DNA from: Stictocephala bisonia
Taxonomy: Eukaryota > Arthropoda > Insecta > Hemiptera > Membracidae
Reading direction: 5' to 3'
NCBI GenBank assembly: GCA_035578905.1
Contig: JAQJVL010000540.1
Span: 315,296 to 379,295, forward strand
DNA: 64,000 nucleotides
The number at the start of each line of letters is the position of its first letter. Within the stretch, counting starts at the first letter, position 1. Below the pieces are notes generated by a model. That model was given only the letters and a program-made list of their open reading frames with translations, searched no databases and was not told where the DNA came from. Of the stretch, positions 12,863 to 25,275 are shown piece after piece. A program made the position numbers and the translations under genes.

Positions 12863-15078
12863 TGAAGTGGTAACCATTAAAAATAATCCAATAGTCATTT
12901 TTATTATAAAACAAGATAGTTTTTTTGGGTTTTGTACCAGAATCTACTGCCTATAATTTTATTAGATTTGATTCTTTCATTATGATACAGGTATTTATAA
13001 ATTTATTGTTAATACATCATAAAATATTGTACGTTATTTATAATTATCGAGTCATGAGAAGTATGTATTGAAAAATGAAGTACTACATAGACAACCGCAA
13101 GTTGTTAAAACTGTCACGTGTTTGAACAATAAGTTTCAATCTTAGTTTGAAGGTGCCTCATTTCTTTCTTCATTAAAGTATGTATAAATTAGTGTAAAGA
13201 AACGTGTAAAATTATATTCTGTTTGCATATCCAAGCGAATGGTGTTTATTGAGTTTAAATACGATGAAATAGGATCTACTAATGACTTACAATGTTCAAA
13301 ATAGTGACGCTATTAAAATAATTGTGTGTTGTTGGAGATCTAGGTTTTTTATCTCGTGGGTGACTTTATTGTATTACATTTTTCCTACTTAAATCTCTTT
13401 CAGGAGGTACCTTGAATGATAAAACTTTTGCACCTAGTTAACAGTTTTTGATAAATAACTATACGTTTTGTCAATATCAGTACCAATGAAAAGTATCTCA
13501 GGTACTATTTTCTATTGCTGTTTTTGCGACTTTTGTGTATAACTTTCAATTAAAACGTTCCCCAAAGTTTGTTTTTAATCTTATCAACCTAATGGACTGT
13601 GTCGAATGTGTATAAAACAAGTCAAGTTATTTTAAAAACAAACTGCAAAAGAGATATACATGTTATAATAAGTCATACTTCAATTTTATAAAATAGCCTA
13701 GTACATATAAAATCAATAAACATGTCAAGAAAACATAATAAATAAAGAACCATACCTTTTTTAGAATAAACTAATAATTAAAAATTTGCAATTATTTGTA
13801 GATTTAATTTGTAAGGTTAGTAACGTAGTTTCAAATCAAATATGAATTTATAGTAAATTTGATTATATAATTGTTGGAATCAGATTCTCGAATTTGACAG
13901 TGAATATGATTAAGCTATGATAAATAAACTAAGTACTTGTTTTATAAAACTTAACGGGTTTCACCAGATCCAAATATAAATTGCTTTCCTCGTAAAAAAT
14001 GTATATAAATATTTTATGAATTGTAGGTTACTTATTTACAAACATGCATGTTCTTTTTCAACAAATTATTTTATATCATTAACAGACTGTCTCCGAAAAT
14101 AACATTCACGTAAAAAATAAATAAATACCATAATATATATTTTTAGCTTTTCAATCTTTTTTTAGCATTTATATAAAAACTTAAAATATATATTTATTGT
14201 AAAATGAACATTTATATTCTTAGTAGGTGTTTTATTATTGGGTTTTATTGTTTTAAGTAGTTTATATCGACCACATATGTTACACATTGCACTTAAATAG
14301 TAATTTTATAAGGTGTAACAAACGTACCTTGTGGTTATTCATACATTAGCCTTTAATTTAACACAACAGAAGTGTCATTGTTTAATAAATACTTTACCAT
14401 TAACAATCATTCTTTTTTACTGCATTTCATTATTCCCCTATATGTGAATTTAAGTTTTAGTTTATTTTAATACAACGGCTTTCAACTAATTAAGTCTTTT
14501 CAAATTGAATAAGGAGAGTAATTACAGTATTTTCATTAGTTTTTATATATTATTGCAAAATATGTATTGCTATTATTAGTTTATTACATATCACATTTAC
14601 TACTGTAATGAATTACATAAGAAAATTAATATAGTAAGTATATTTGTTTTACAAAGAACTAGTAAAATCAATAAAATAAAAACTATAAAGTCAGAAAACG
14701 ATTAAGTGTCTATGTTTTGCCACGTAAATGGGTTCTATTTATTATTATATAAAAATCTAAATTTAATATTTAAGTACTCCATGGAATAAGTATTTTAGTA
14801 TCTTTTATAGTTTGAAGTACCAAGGAAGATACAAGCTTTAATGATGTATAAGTTTCGAAAGTAGGGCCAAGTGCTAGAACGAGCCCTTACAACTTTTCCT
14901 ATAAATTTCAGATCAGAGCAGGTGCTACTTAGTACTCCTAAGAACACGTGACTCAAGTAGTTTGCGGTTAGTTTATGAAAGAGTGCATGATACACAAATG
15001 CATAATATTGCAAATGATACCTATTATTAAGACTTGTGCTTCATTATGCAATATGCACGAACACTGCTAGTATAACAG

Positions 15079-15135
15079 TGTGTCGCTAACTTTAAAATTC
15101 TGTATATAGTACAGAATTTTAAAGTTAGCGACACA
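15079..15135. repeat. Perfect 26 bp-arm palindrome at the duplication junction
   Basis: Arms 15079-15104 and 15110-15135 are exact reverse complements, separated by the 5-nt spacer TATAG. The right arm is the first 26 bp of duplication copy 2 (its ACAGAATTTTAAAG start matches copy 1 at 6774-6787, and copy 1 diverges after that). The left arm lies just past the end of copy 1 (about 15069). It would form a hairpin or cruciform. It could be a templated inverted insertion made when the tandem junction formed, or the paired inverted ends of a transposon. Confidence 0.85.
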
Positions 15136-15601
15136 ATAATGATAGCACTGGAAACGTTATTAGTTATCCGATCGATTGGTATGTTTTATGTTTGGAAATA
15201 TTACGGTAGTAGAGGAAGAATGAAGTAAACAAAGCATTGAACAGAAGAATGCAGCTCTTGAGTTATCAGACTAGTTTCGCCAATTTGTCGACAAACCGTC
15301 GTTATCACTGACTCCTTTTACAAAGTAATTATCGTTATGTTATATTACTGTGTTATTATTATACTTAGTGATTTATGTTTAGTTCATAGTACAGTTGTAA
15401 AATTATAAACTGTGAAATAAGTGTTGTGTTAAGTTGTGTTTCGTAACACAACAGTTTGCAATCTGCAAGCTTTGTTAGACGCTATGCATTCATAATAATA
15501 TAAAAATTATTATAAATATGTAATTACCTTATTTAGATTTTAGTAACGATAAAATGTCGAAAAATTTACTGAATAAGTCTTAAGACATTGGGGACTTCCG
15601 A

Positions 15602-18106
15602 CTTGATGTTGTTCATACAAAGGTACTAGCCTTGATGTTGTTAATACAAGGGTACTAGTCTTGATGTTGTTCACACAAGGATACTAGCCTTGATGTTGTT
15701 AATACAAGGGTACTAGCCTTGATGTTGTTCACACACGGGTACTAGCCTTGATGTTGTTAATACAAGGTTACTGACCTTGATGTTGTTGCCACAAGGGTAC
15801 TAGCCTTTATGTTGTTCACACAAGGGTACTAGCCTTGATGTTGTTAATACAAGGCTACTAGCCCTGATGTTGTTAATGCTAGAATACTAGCCTTGATGTT
15901 GTTAATACAAGGGTACTAGCCTTGATTTGTTAATACAAGGGTACTAGTCTTGATGTTGTTCACCCAAGGATACTAGCCTTGATGCTGTTCACACAAGGTT
16001 ACTAGCCTTGATGTTGTTAATACAAGGGTACTAGCCTTGATGTTGTTAATACAAGGGTACTAGCCTTGATGTTATTCACACAAGGGTACTAGCCTTGATG
16101 CTGTTCACACCAGGGTACTTGCCTTGATGTTGTTAACACAAGGGGACTAGACTTGGTGTTGTTCATACAAAGGTACTAGCCTTGATGTTGTTAATACAAG
16201 GGTACTAGCCTTGATGTTGTTCCCACAAGGGTACTAGCCTTGATGTTGTTAATACAAGGGTACTAGCCTTGATGTTGTTAATACAAGAGTACTAGCCTTG
16301 ATGTTGTTCATACAAGGGTACTAGCCTTGATGTTGTTCATACAAGGGTACTAGCCTTGGTGCTGTTCACACCAGGGTACTTGCCTTGATGTTGTTAATAC
16401 AAGGGGACTAGACTTGGTGTTGTTAATACAAAGGTACTAGCCTTGATGTTGTTAATACAAGGGTACTAGCCTTGATGTTGTTCCCACAAGGGTATTAGCC
16501 TTGATGTTGTTAATACAAGGGTACTAGCCTTGATGTTGTTAATGCAAGAGTACTAGCCTTGATGTTGTTCACACAAGGGTACTAGCCTTGATGTTGTTAA
16601 TACAAGAGTACTAGCCTTGAAGTTGTTAATACAAGGGTACTAGCCTTGATGTTGTTCATACAAGGGTACTAGCCTTGATGCTGTTCACACCAGGGTACTT
16701 GCCTTGATGTTGTTAATACAAGGGGACTAGACTTGGTGTTGTTCATTCAAAGGTACTAGCCTTGATGTTGTTAATACAAGGGTACTAGCCTTGATGTTGT
16801 TAATACAAGGCTACTAGCCCTGATGTTGTTAATACAAGGGTACTAGCCTTGATGTTGTTAATAAAAGGGTACTAGCCTTGATGTTGTTCATACAAGGGTA
16901 CTAGCCTTGATGCTGTTTACACCAGGGTACTTGCCTTGATGTTGTTAATACAAGGGGACTAGACTTGGTGTTGTTCATACAAAGGTACTAGCCTTGATGT
17001 TGTTAATACAAGGGTACTAGCCTTGATGTTGTTCCCACAAGGGTACTAGCCTTGACGTTGTTAATATAAGGCTACTAGCCTTGATGTTGTTAATGCAAGA
17101 GTACTAGCCTTGATGTTGTTAATACAAGGGTACTAGCCTTGATGTTGTTCATACAAGGGTACTAGCCATGATGTTGTTCACACAAGGGTACTAGCCTTGG
17201 TGCTGTTCACACCAGGGTACTTGCCTTGATGTTGTTAATACAAGGGGACTAGACTTGGTGTTGTTAATACAAAGGTACTAGCCTTGATGTTGTTAATACA
17301 AGGGTACTAGCCTTGATGTTGTTCCCACAAGGGTACTAGCCTTGATGTTGTTAATACAAGGGTACTAGCCTTGATGTTGTTAATGCAAGAGTACTAGCCT
17401 TGATGTTGTTCATACAAGGGTACTAGCCTTGATGCTGTTCACACCAGTGTACTTGCCTTGATGTTGTTAATACAAGGGGACTAGACTTGGTGTTGTTCAT
17501 ACAAAGGTACTAGCCTTGATGTTGTTAATACATGGGTACTAGCCTTGATGTTGTTCCCACAAGGGTACTAGCCTTGACGTTGTTAATATAAGGCTACTAG
17601 CCTTGATGTTGTTAATGCAAGAGTACTAGTCTTGATGTTGTTAATCCAAGGGTACTAGCCTTGATGTTGTTAATACAAGAGTACTAGCCTTGATGTTGTT
17701 CACACAAGGGTACTAGCGTTGATGCTGTTCACACCAGGGTACTTGCCTTGATGTTGTTAATACAAGGGGACTAGATTTGGTGTTATTCATTCAAAGGTAC
17801 TAGCCTTGATGTTGTTTATACAAGAGTACTAGCCTTGATGTTGTTAATACAAGGGTACTAGCCTTGATGTTGTTCATACAAGGGTACTAGCATTGATGTT
17901 GTTAATTCAAGGGTACTAGCCTTGATGTTGTTCATACAAGGGTACTAGCCTTGATGTTGTTAATACAAGGGTACTAGCCTTGATGTTGTTCATACAAGGG
18001 TACTAGCCTTGATGTTGTTAATACAAGGGTACTAGCCTTGATGTTGTTCATACAAGGGTACTAGCATTGATGTTGTTAATTCAAGGGTACTAGCGTTGAT
18101 AAAACT
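15602..18106 (+). repeat. 29 bp minisatellite, about 86 units
   Basis: The unit reads TTGATGTTGTTAATACAAGG then GTACTAGCC, with variants TTCACAC, TTCATAC and TTCCCAC in the middle. A marker variant, GGGGACTAGACTTGGTG, recurs at 16142, 16403, 16722, 16954, 17244, 17476 and 17766. Its spacings of 261, 319, 232, 290, 232 and 290 nt are exactly 9, 11, 8, 10, 8 and 10 units, so amplification proceeded in multi-unit blocks. The array starts directly after GGGGACTTCCGA, shared with copy 1 at 7228, and ends in the ACTACGTTGTTTACAC flank shared with copy 1 at 7814. Copy 1 keeps one unit (about 7777-7807). No open frame is maintained, since 29 is not a multiple of three. Confidence 0.95.
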
Positions 18107-21100
18107 ACGTTGTTTACACTTTCATATTACGGTGATGATGATAACTTTAGCTTAAAGGTTTTGTAAGTAGCCCAATAAAGAAAATGCGTATCTCACCTTA
18201 GAGTCAACTCATCTCTTTGATAAGTATATGTCGGCATCTACCAACAGTTTCACCAGAAAGAAAAAACAAACTGTTCACAGGGTCATTCGTATAGAGCAAT
18301 AGTTTGTACTAAACCAAATGAGGGTTTCGACATTTAGTATTCAACGTACACGATAGTTAGTATGATGTACTTTTATGTATATAAAATATATTATTGTCAT
18401 TACAAAAAAAAATCTAAACAAATTTAGATGACACATAAATGTGATTATATTTTTGAAATAGTTACATTGGGGGTAATTTCGAAACTAGTGGAGTAGGAAT
18501 CGACAACTGATGTTAGTTCAGATGTCGTTTGGGAATTGTGGGTAGATTAGTTGGCCCAGCTAAGTAATCTAGGATTGAACTTAGTAGGAGCAAAGCATCT
18601 TTCAGCTATCAGGACTCTAATAATGCCCAGTTAATATCTGGGGTTGGTATTGTCTCCATAACAATTAACTAATAGCTTTTATAATATCTTACTCCCTGAA
18701 AATGTAAAACATTATTATTGTCAGTTAAAGTCTTGTTAAGAATATGAATATAATATATTAAACTGTTTTAAAATAAATATATGGTATAAATTAAAAATCC
18801 ATTTGTAAATTACAATTTCGTTGCCAAATCCATTTAGTTGTGTATGAATACGCTTTGGGAAATGTGGTTTTCTATAACTAATCGCAATAAAAATAAGTAA
18901 AATAATAAAAATAATATACATTTTATAATTATTTTATTATATTTTCAACCACTTACCCATTTCCTTTGTTTTCTTGGAATACTTCACATACAAATAGAAA
19001 TTATTATGAGATTAGAACTTTTAAAGTCTAAATCACTGATGATACTGAAGCACCATGAAAGCTATCTTATATTCTATACGTCAAGAAAAAAAGGGATTTT
19101 TTGTCAAACCTTTAGTAAAAAATAACTATACATTTTAAAAAATGTTATACGAATTCCTATCATAAAAATACCTTTATGAACATCATATACAATTATTTAG
19201 TAAAAATGTTTTGTTTGTATTAGTGCATAGCTGAAAAAAATTACTCTAAGAACAAGTTTGTATTTATATGTATTTACAATTTACTGCTGTGTTAAGGGTA
19301 CAGGGGTATTGAAATATTTCTGTGTGTTGACTTAAATGACATATTGTATTAAGAATGAAATAACGCAATAAATGAAAAGAAACAAAGTATATATAAATTG
19401 TTTTTAGAATACACTTTAAATAAACACTAGATTTTAATTCAAACTCCAAAATATAAGCATTGTAATTAATTTATGTTCATTTTAAAATTAAGTTCCTACT
19501 GACGTAACAAATGTATGGTTTAATTATTTTTTCACTTTATATTTTAATTTATAAACTATTAGATTGTAGAATTTAGGTATAGTACACGACCTATATCTTT
19601 AGTATCAACAGTAGAATAAGTTGTTTTTTGTTGTTTTTTTTAATGTTAAATTTTTTCAAGTTGAAACAGCATACAAATAAAAGCCCTTTTAAAATAAAAT
19701 AGCAGAAATTGTAACTTGATCGTACTGAATCGTTTATAGGTATTTTAAAATGTCATATAAATGTAGTAACGTTACATAAAGTATTGGCTAATATTAGTAA
19801 ACCTATTTTGATTACTTAATACCTGCTCCTCCAATGACTACCTACAAATGGTATATTTATATATTCAAAATTATAAAAGGGGGCTGAATGTTAGCCAAAC
19901 TCACTCTTACTTATCAATACCAAAATCACATGTACTATATTGTTAGGTAAATAAATATTATGTTAATATAAATTCAAATGTAAATGATGAAATGAAAAAA
20001 AATAATAATAAAAAAAATTAAAAAAAACATGGCCTGTCAGTCTTATTATGGTTGCACAGTAACAAAGTCGTATTCTTAAACGTGTTTTCTATACAAGTGA
20101 AAAGTTCATACTACTTCACCAGAGTTTCTCAATTATTCATGCTTCAAAAAGTATTCATAAAACTTTATATTTGTGAAGTTGTCAAATGTGTTCTCTCATA
20201 TCCTTAGAATTTTACGAAGTTTTGGAAAGTTTTTGAATTAGCAATAGTTTTCAACAATTCCTTTTATGGATTCACTTTTAAATAAAAAAATCCTCATGGT
20301 TAGTAAACATTCTAAAAAGATTAAATAGCATCGGTGTTGTACTTTATTAACACTTAATTAACAAAAAAAATTAAATATTTAATATAAGAACAGCATAATT
20401 TGTTAAGCAGCTTTAGTGTAATATAAAAAGTGGTTCCCCCTATTTGGAACCGTACCAAGTTTTATCTGGACTTTAGCCATTCATAAACCCTTATATTAAA
20501 ACGACAATTAGTTTTGGCACTATTATGAAGTTCTTTAGTTTTTTTGTAATTCACAAGATATTGGAATCGTAAGGAATAAATTAGCAGAAGGAGGTGATTC
20601 AAATTGTTCACTAACAATTAATTTATTCGTCAGTTGGAGTTAAATTATGGCTTACCAACGTCAGTTCATCCATAATTATAATTTTGAAAGAGAACATCAA
20701 CTAATAATACGTTTTTAAATATACATTTTTAATAACCAAAATTATACATGTTTTATTACATTATGTATACTATTGGAAAAAAAAGATTCGTTCTAATATT
20801 AATATTCCAAATAACAAGCATTGTACTACTAGCTGTAGTGAATTATCTGTCAAAATAAAGGTCTTAGTTTTTTATAGGAATGAAAATTATAAACAATAAG
20901 TGAAATTAAATATTACCATATGACCTTGCATTGTTTCAACAAGTTACTCAGACGTCTTAACAATGTTACATTTTATATAAGATAACTCAATCATTTGTAG
21001 TAAGCAAAAGGTAAATTATACACATGATATTAACAATGAATCATAACGTGCATATGTAGGCCTCATCGTAAGAAACTACATTCTATTTGTGTCCAAATCC

Positions 21101-21116
21101 ATTAAATGAAATTTTG

Positions 21117-21290
21117 TTGGGTCTCTTGGGATTTAAACCCCCGAAAAACTGTGTGTGGTTTTTTTTTTGGTTTTTTTTGTTTTTTTGTTTTTTTTGGGGG
21201 GGGGGGGAGGGGAGCTCTAACCACTAACCTAATAAGAGAGCTTAGTTGGGACCAGAGCCCTCGAACGAAACTCCATCTACAACTCTAAGT
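21117..21290 (-). mobile_element. tRNA-like SINE fragment in duplication copy 2
   Basis: Counterpart of 10299-10462. The box A side (GGTTAGTGGTTAGAGCTCC on the minus strand, about 21214-21232) and the flanking 80 bp are unchanged. The box B side is altered (GGGATTTAAACCCCC instead of GGGATTCAAACCCA), which weakens the TTCGA-like core. The homopolymer spacer has a different arrangement of T and G runs, as expected of slippage. Confidence 0.5.
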
Positions 21291-23595
21291 CAAGTTACCC
21301 ATACTATGTTGGTTGTCTTTGAACTTTTACAATATTCCTTATTTATTTATAGATGAATTGGAGGAAGTAGTAAAAATAAAATATTACAAAATAAATTTAT
21401 TTTACAAATATTTTATAAATATTAGATAAATACAGTCATATATTCATTAGACTAATATTAAGATACATGAATAGCATTACTCATTTTGTCGTAAATATTA
21501 GCTACATAAAATAAAAAGACAATTGATTGCTACACCATCTTTAATTCTTGGAAAAACCCACAAAATTATTTCAGACGAAGAAGGAAAGCAAGATTTTTAT
21601 TATTTACCAATAATATAAATCATGTAAAATTTTTTAAATGAAATATTTCGTTTTTATTTATTTAAAATAGTTATTTGATTTTCATTTATTGTTTAATTTA
21701 TTGTTAAGTAATATTTATAAAATATTAATACATTTCATTCAAATAAGTCTAACGTACTAATCATAATTTATAACTTGTGGATTTTATCAAAATATATTTG
21801 GTGTTTTAAAAGTACATTAAAACATTTAATTTACAATTTAGCATGTAACAAATAATTGTAGTGTAATATTATGATAGTTTTTGTTCTAATAAATGAATTT
21901 AAAAATATTAATTTTTTAGTTTAAATTAAGAATATTATTTTGGCTAGTAAAACAGAGGAAAATCTGTTAGTAGGATGAAAACGAAATAATGTTGTTTTCC
22001 ATGAAAATAATAATTATAAAAATACTAATAGGATAAAGTAACGCATACTTAGTGTCAAGGGTGGAGTATAAACGACTAACACTTTGCTAACTGACCCACG
22101 AGACTGTATACTAAACAACCCAATCATCCATACAGGCCACAAAGCCAGGTCAATACTAATTGGCGTGCAATACTCTTTGTCCTAACTATCTAGCAATGAC
22201 ATCAAGACTACTTCCCTCCACCAATAACCGATATAATGTTTGATTATATTTAATGGTTAAAATTTGATATAATGGTTACAATTTATTGATTTCATTAAAA
22301 AAAAAAAAAAATAAAAAATAAAAAACTCTTTTATGGTCCCTTGCGTGAACTTGCAAATTACGGTTACTGTGAAAAGATTTTTCTGGTAGTCTTCGATTTT
22401 GAAATGTTTCTCTTTGTTTCATTCTGTGTTTTTATTTAAAAGCAGATTGTTGTGTAAATGTAAATTAAAGCAATCCAGTGATTGGTTAGATATATAGTGT
22501 TGTTTCACTATTTTGTTATCAAACGGAGTCTAAGGCTTTAAAAGACGAGAAGAGACTGATTTAGAAATACAAGAATAATTCTTGTTAAAATTAACTTTCT
22601 TCGACATCCTAACCTACAAATAAAATGTCTAAATTATTATTATTGCATTAACAAAATAATGTAAGTAAAAACCAAAGAAGATTAAATACTCTTAAAAATG
22701 CGTGTATGATACTCTAACATTTTTTATCACTGTTATTTCTTTTATTTATATAGGTTTTATACATAAGCGGAAATAAGATGGCATAAAATAACCACAATGA
22801 TGGTATAAAATAATTTGGTTTGTAATTGGTAATCTGACGTTTGTATGACATTGTCCTAAATTTGAATTACTATTATTATTATTTATTTGGTCTTAAAAAT
22901 TTTAGTGTCCAACATATATTTCTAAACTAGTAATAAAAATAACTGCTAGACACCTAGATAAAGTGCAACAATATCTTTAATTTGTCATGTATAACTGAGT
23001 AAGGATCAACGCCAGTATAGAAAATGACAAGTTTAAAAACCTTAATGGTTTTTTTAAGGAAGATTATTGATTTGGAATTAATCTTTAAATAATTACTATG
23101 ACATATATAATTATAAACATGAATTTTCATTAAACATTAGTTCTCATTTAGTATTAGAATATTTTTTACGTGTGACATTAGCCATATATGTAGATATAAT
23201 AGCTATTTAACTTAAACTAAAGCATCTTATCAACGAAATAATTTTAAAGAAATATATTTCAACTAATAAACTAAATGCATTAGAAGGACTAATGATGTCT
23301 GTTAATGCCTTGGGTAGATAGCGGCCCAAACTCAATTCTGGATTCATTAGTACTGACAGTCGAAAGTCCCATTCAATGGGCTATTCAGGTCTGGAGCCAA
23401 AAGGACTTGTTGAGAAATGAAGCGGGTTTGAAAAGAGTCATTAATTCTGCACTTTACTTAGACATCATTTACCATTGCTGAGAGAAATAACCATAGTCTA
23501 CATGGACATACATAATAGTGATTCTTTAATGCATTTGGATAGGAATTTATTAAATTTATCATAAATATTTATTTCATTACGAAGTTGTATATTTA

Positions 23596-23997
23596 AAGAA
23601 ATTGACCCACCAATTTATCCTTACAGTTGCAGTGGTTTGACCCACTTACGCTTACACGTACAATGGTTTGAATTTGACTCACTTACCCTTAGACGTTCAA
23701 TGGTTTGGGCCTCTTATCCTTACACGTGCAATAGTTTGACTCACTTACCCTTATACGTGCAATGGTTTGACCTACCAACTTACCTTTACACGTGCAATGG
23801 TTTGACCCTCCAACTTACCGTTACACGTGCAATGGTTTGACCCACCAACCTACCCTTACACGTGCAATGATTTGACTCACTTACCCTTACACGTGCAATG
23901 GTTTGACTCACTTACCCATACACATGCAATGGTTTGACTCACTTACCCTTACACCTGCAATGGTTTGACTCACTTACCTCTACACATGCAGTGGTAA
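23596..23997 (+). repeat. 31 bp VNTR, about 13 units (copy 2)
   Basis: Units begin ATGGTTTGACTCACTTACCC and continue TTACACGTGCA, with GACCCACCAAC variants. The flanks (AAATTGACCCACCAA on the left, GTGGTAACCATTAAAAATAA on the right) match copy 1 around 12735-12862, where only about four degenerate units exist. The 67-codon frame over the array is a by-product of the repeat. Confidence 0.85.
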
Positions 23998-25275
23998 CCA
24001 TTAAAAATAATCCTATAGTAATTTTTATTTTAAAACAAGTTAATTTCTTTAGTTTTTGTACCAGAATCTACTACCTATAATTTTATTCGATTTGATTCTT
24101 TCACTATGAAACGAGTATTTATAAATTAATTTTTATTACATCATAAAATAGTGTATGTTATTTATAATTATCGAGTCATGAGAATAGTATGTATTTAAAA
24201 ATGAAGTACTACATAGAAAACTTCAAGTTGTTAAAACTGTCACGTGTTTGAACAATGAGTTTCAATCTTAGATGAAGGAAGGTGCCTAATTTTTTTCTTC
24301 ATTAAATTATGTGTAAATTAGTATAAAGAAACGTGTAAAATTATATCCTGCTTACATATCCAAGTGATTGGTGTTTATTGAGATTAAATATGATGAAATA
24401 GTATCTACTAACGACTTACAATGTGCAAAACATTCACGCTATTAAAATAATTATGTATTGTTGGAGATCCAAGTTTTTTATCTCATTGGTGACTTTATTA
24501 TACTACATTTTTCCTACGTAAATCTCTTTCAGGAGGTAACTTGAATGAGAAAACTTTTGCATCAAGTTAACAATTTATGATATATAACTATACATTTTGT
24601 CAATATCATTACCTATGAAAAGTATCTCACGTACTATTTTGTATTGCTGTTTTTGCGCGATTTTGTTTAATTTTCAATTAAATCGTTTTGCATGGTTTTT
24701 TTTATCTTATGAACCTAATAGACAGTGTCGAATGTGTATAAAACAACTCAAGTTATTTTTAAAACTTTTGCACAAGATATATACATGTTATAATAAGGCT
24801 TACTACAATTTTATAAGATAACCTAATATATGAATCACATTTACTACTGTAACGGGTTACATAAAAAAATTGATGTCAGAAACTGATTAAGTTTCTATGT
24901 TTTGCCACGTAAATGGGTTTAATTTATTATTATAAAAGATCTATAGTAAATATATAATACTATATATTATATACTTAAAATATATATTTAAGTACTCCTT
25001 GGAATAAGTATTTTAGTATCTTTTATAGTTTGAAGTACCAAGGAAGATACAAGCTTTAATGATGTATCAGTTTCGAAAGTAGGGCCAAGTGCTAGAACTT
25101 ACAACTTTTCCTATAAATTTCAGATCGGGGCAGGTGCTACTTAGTACTCCTAAGAACACGTGACTCAGGTAGTTTATGGTTAGTTTATGAAAGAGTGCAT
25201 GATACACAAATGTATAATGTTGCTAACGTTTCCTAATATTAAGGCTTGTGCTTCATTATGCAATATACACGAAAA

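Larger units (their letters stand above)
6780..15069 (+). repeat. Segmental duplication, copy 1 (about 8.3 kb)
   Basis: From ACAGAATTTTAAAG at 6774-6787 to about 15069 the sequence is repeated in the same orientation at 15111-25275. Shared landmarks in the same order include GGAAATATTACGGTAGTAGA, the ATGCCCAGTTAATATCTGGG block (8333 and 18624), the tRNA-like element (10.3 and 21.1 kb), the GACTAATGATGTCTGTTAAT block (12419 and 23287) and the near-identical end (14790-15050 and 25007-25270). Identity by eye is about 90% with numerous indels. Segments found only in this copy are 7250-7776 (replaced by the minisatellite in copy 2), about 10122-10258, and about 13710-14590 (flanked here by ACATAT on both sides). 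No gene is recognised inside. A 64-codon minus-strand frame at 8435-8629 recurs as 61 codons in copy 2, which shared ancestry alone explains. Confidence 0.9.
15111..25275 (+). repeat. Segmental duplication, copy 2 (about 10.2 kb)
   Basis: This is the second direct copy of the 6780-15069 segment. It is longer mainly because of the minisatellite at 15602-18106 (replacing 7250-7776 of copy 1) and the longer 31 bp VNTR. Other copy-2-only sequence is about 19022-19577 and a roughly 90 bp insert near 20438-20525. A segment matching about 13710-14590 of copy 1 is missing near 24822. One block is identical over 204 bp (9240-9443 in copy 1, starting near 20110 here), in contrast to about 90% identity around it. 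The copy ends near 25275, where CAATATACACGAAAACTG departs from copy 1. No gene is recognised. Confidence 0.9.

Noticed and set aside
15602..18106. CRISPR-like array
   Set aside because: Units are contiguous without unique spacers and the context is a eukaryotic minisatellite.
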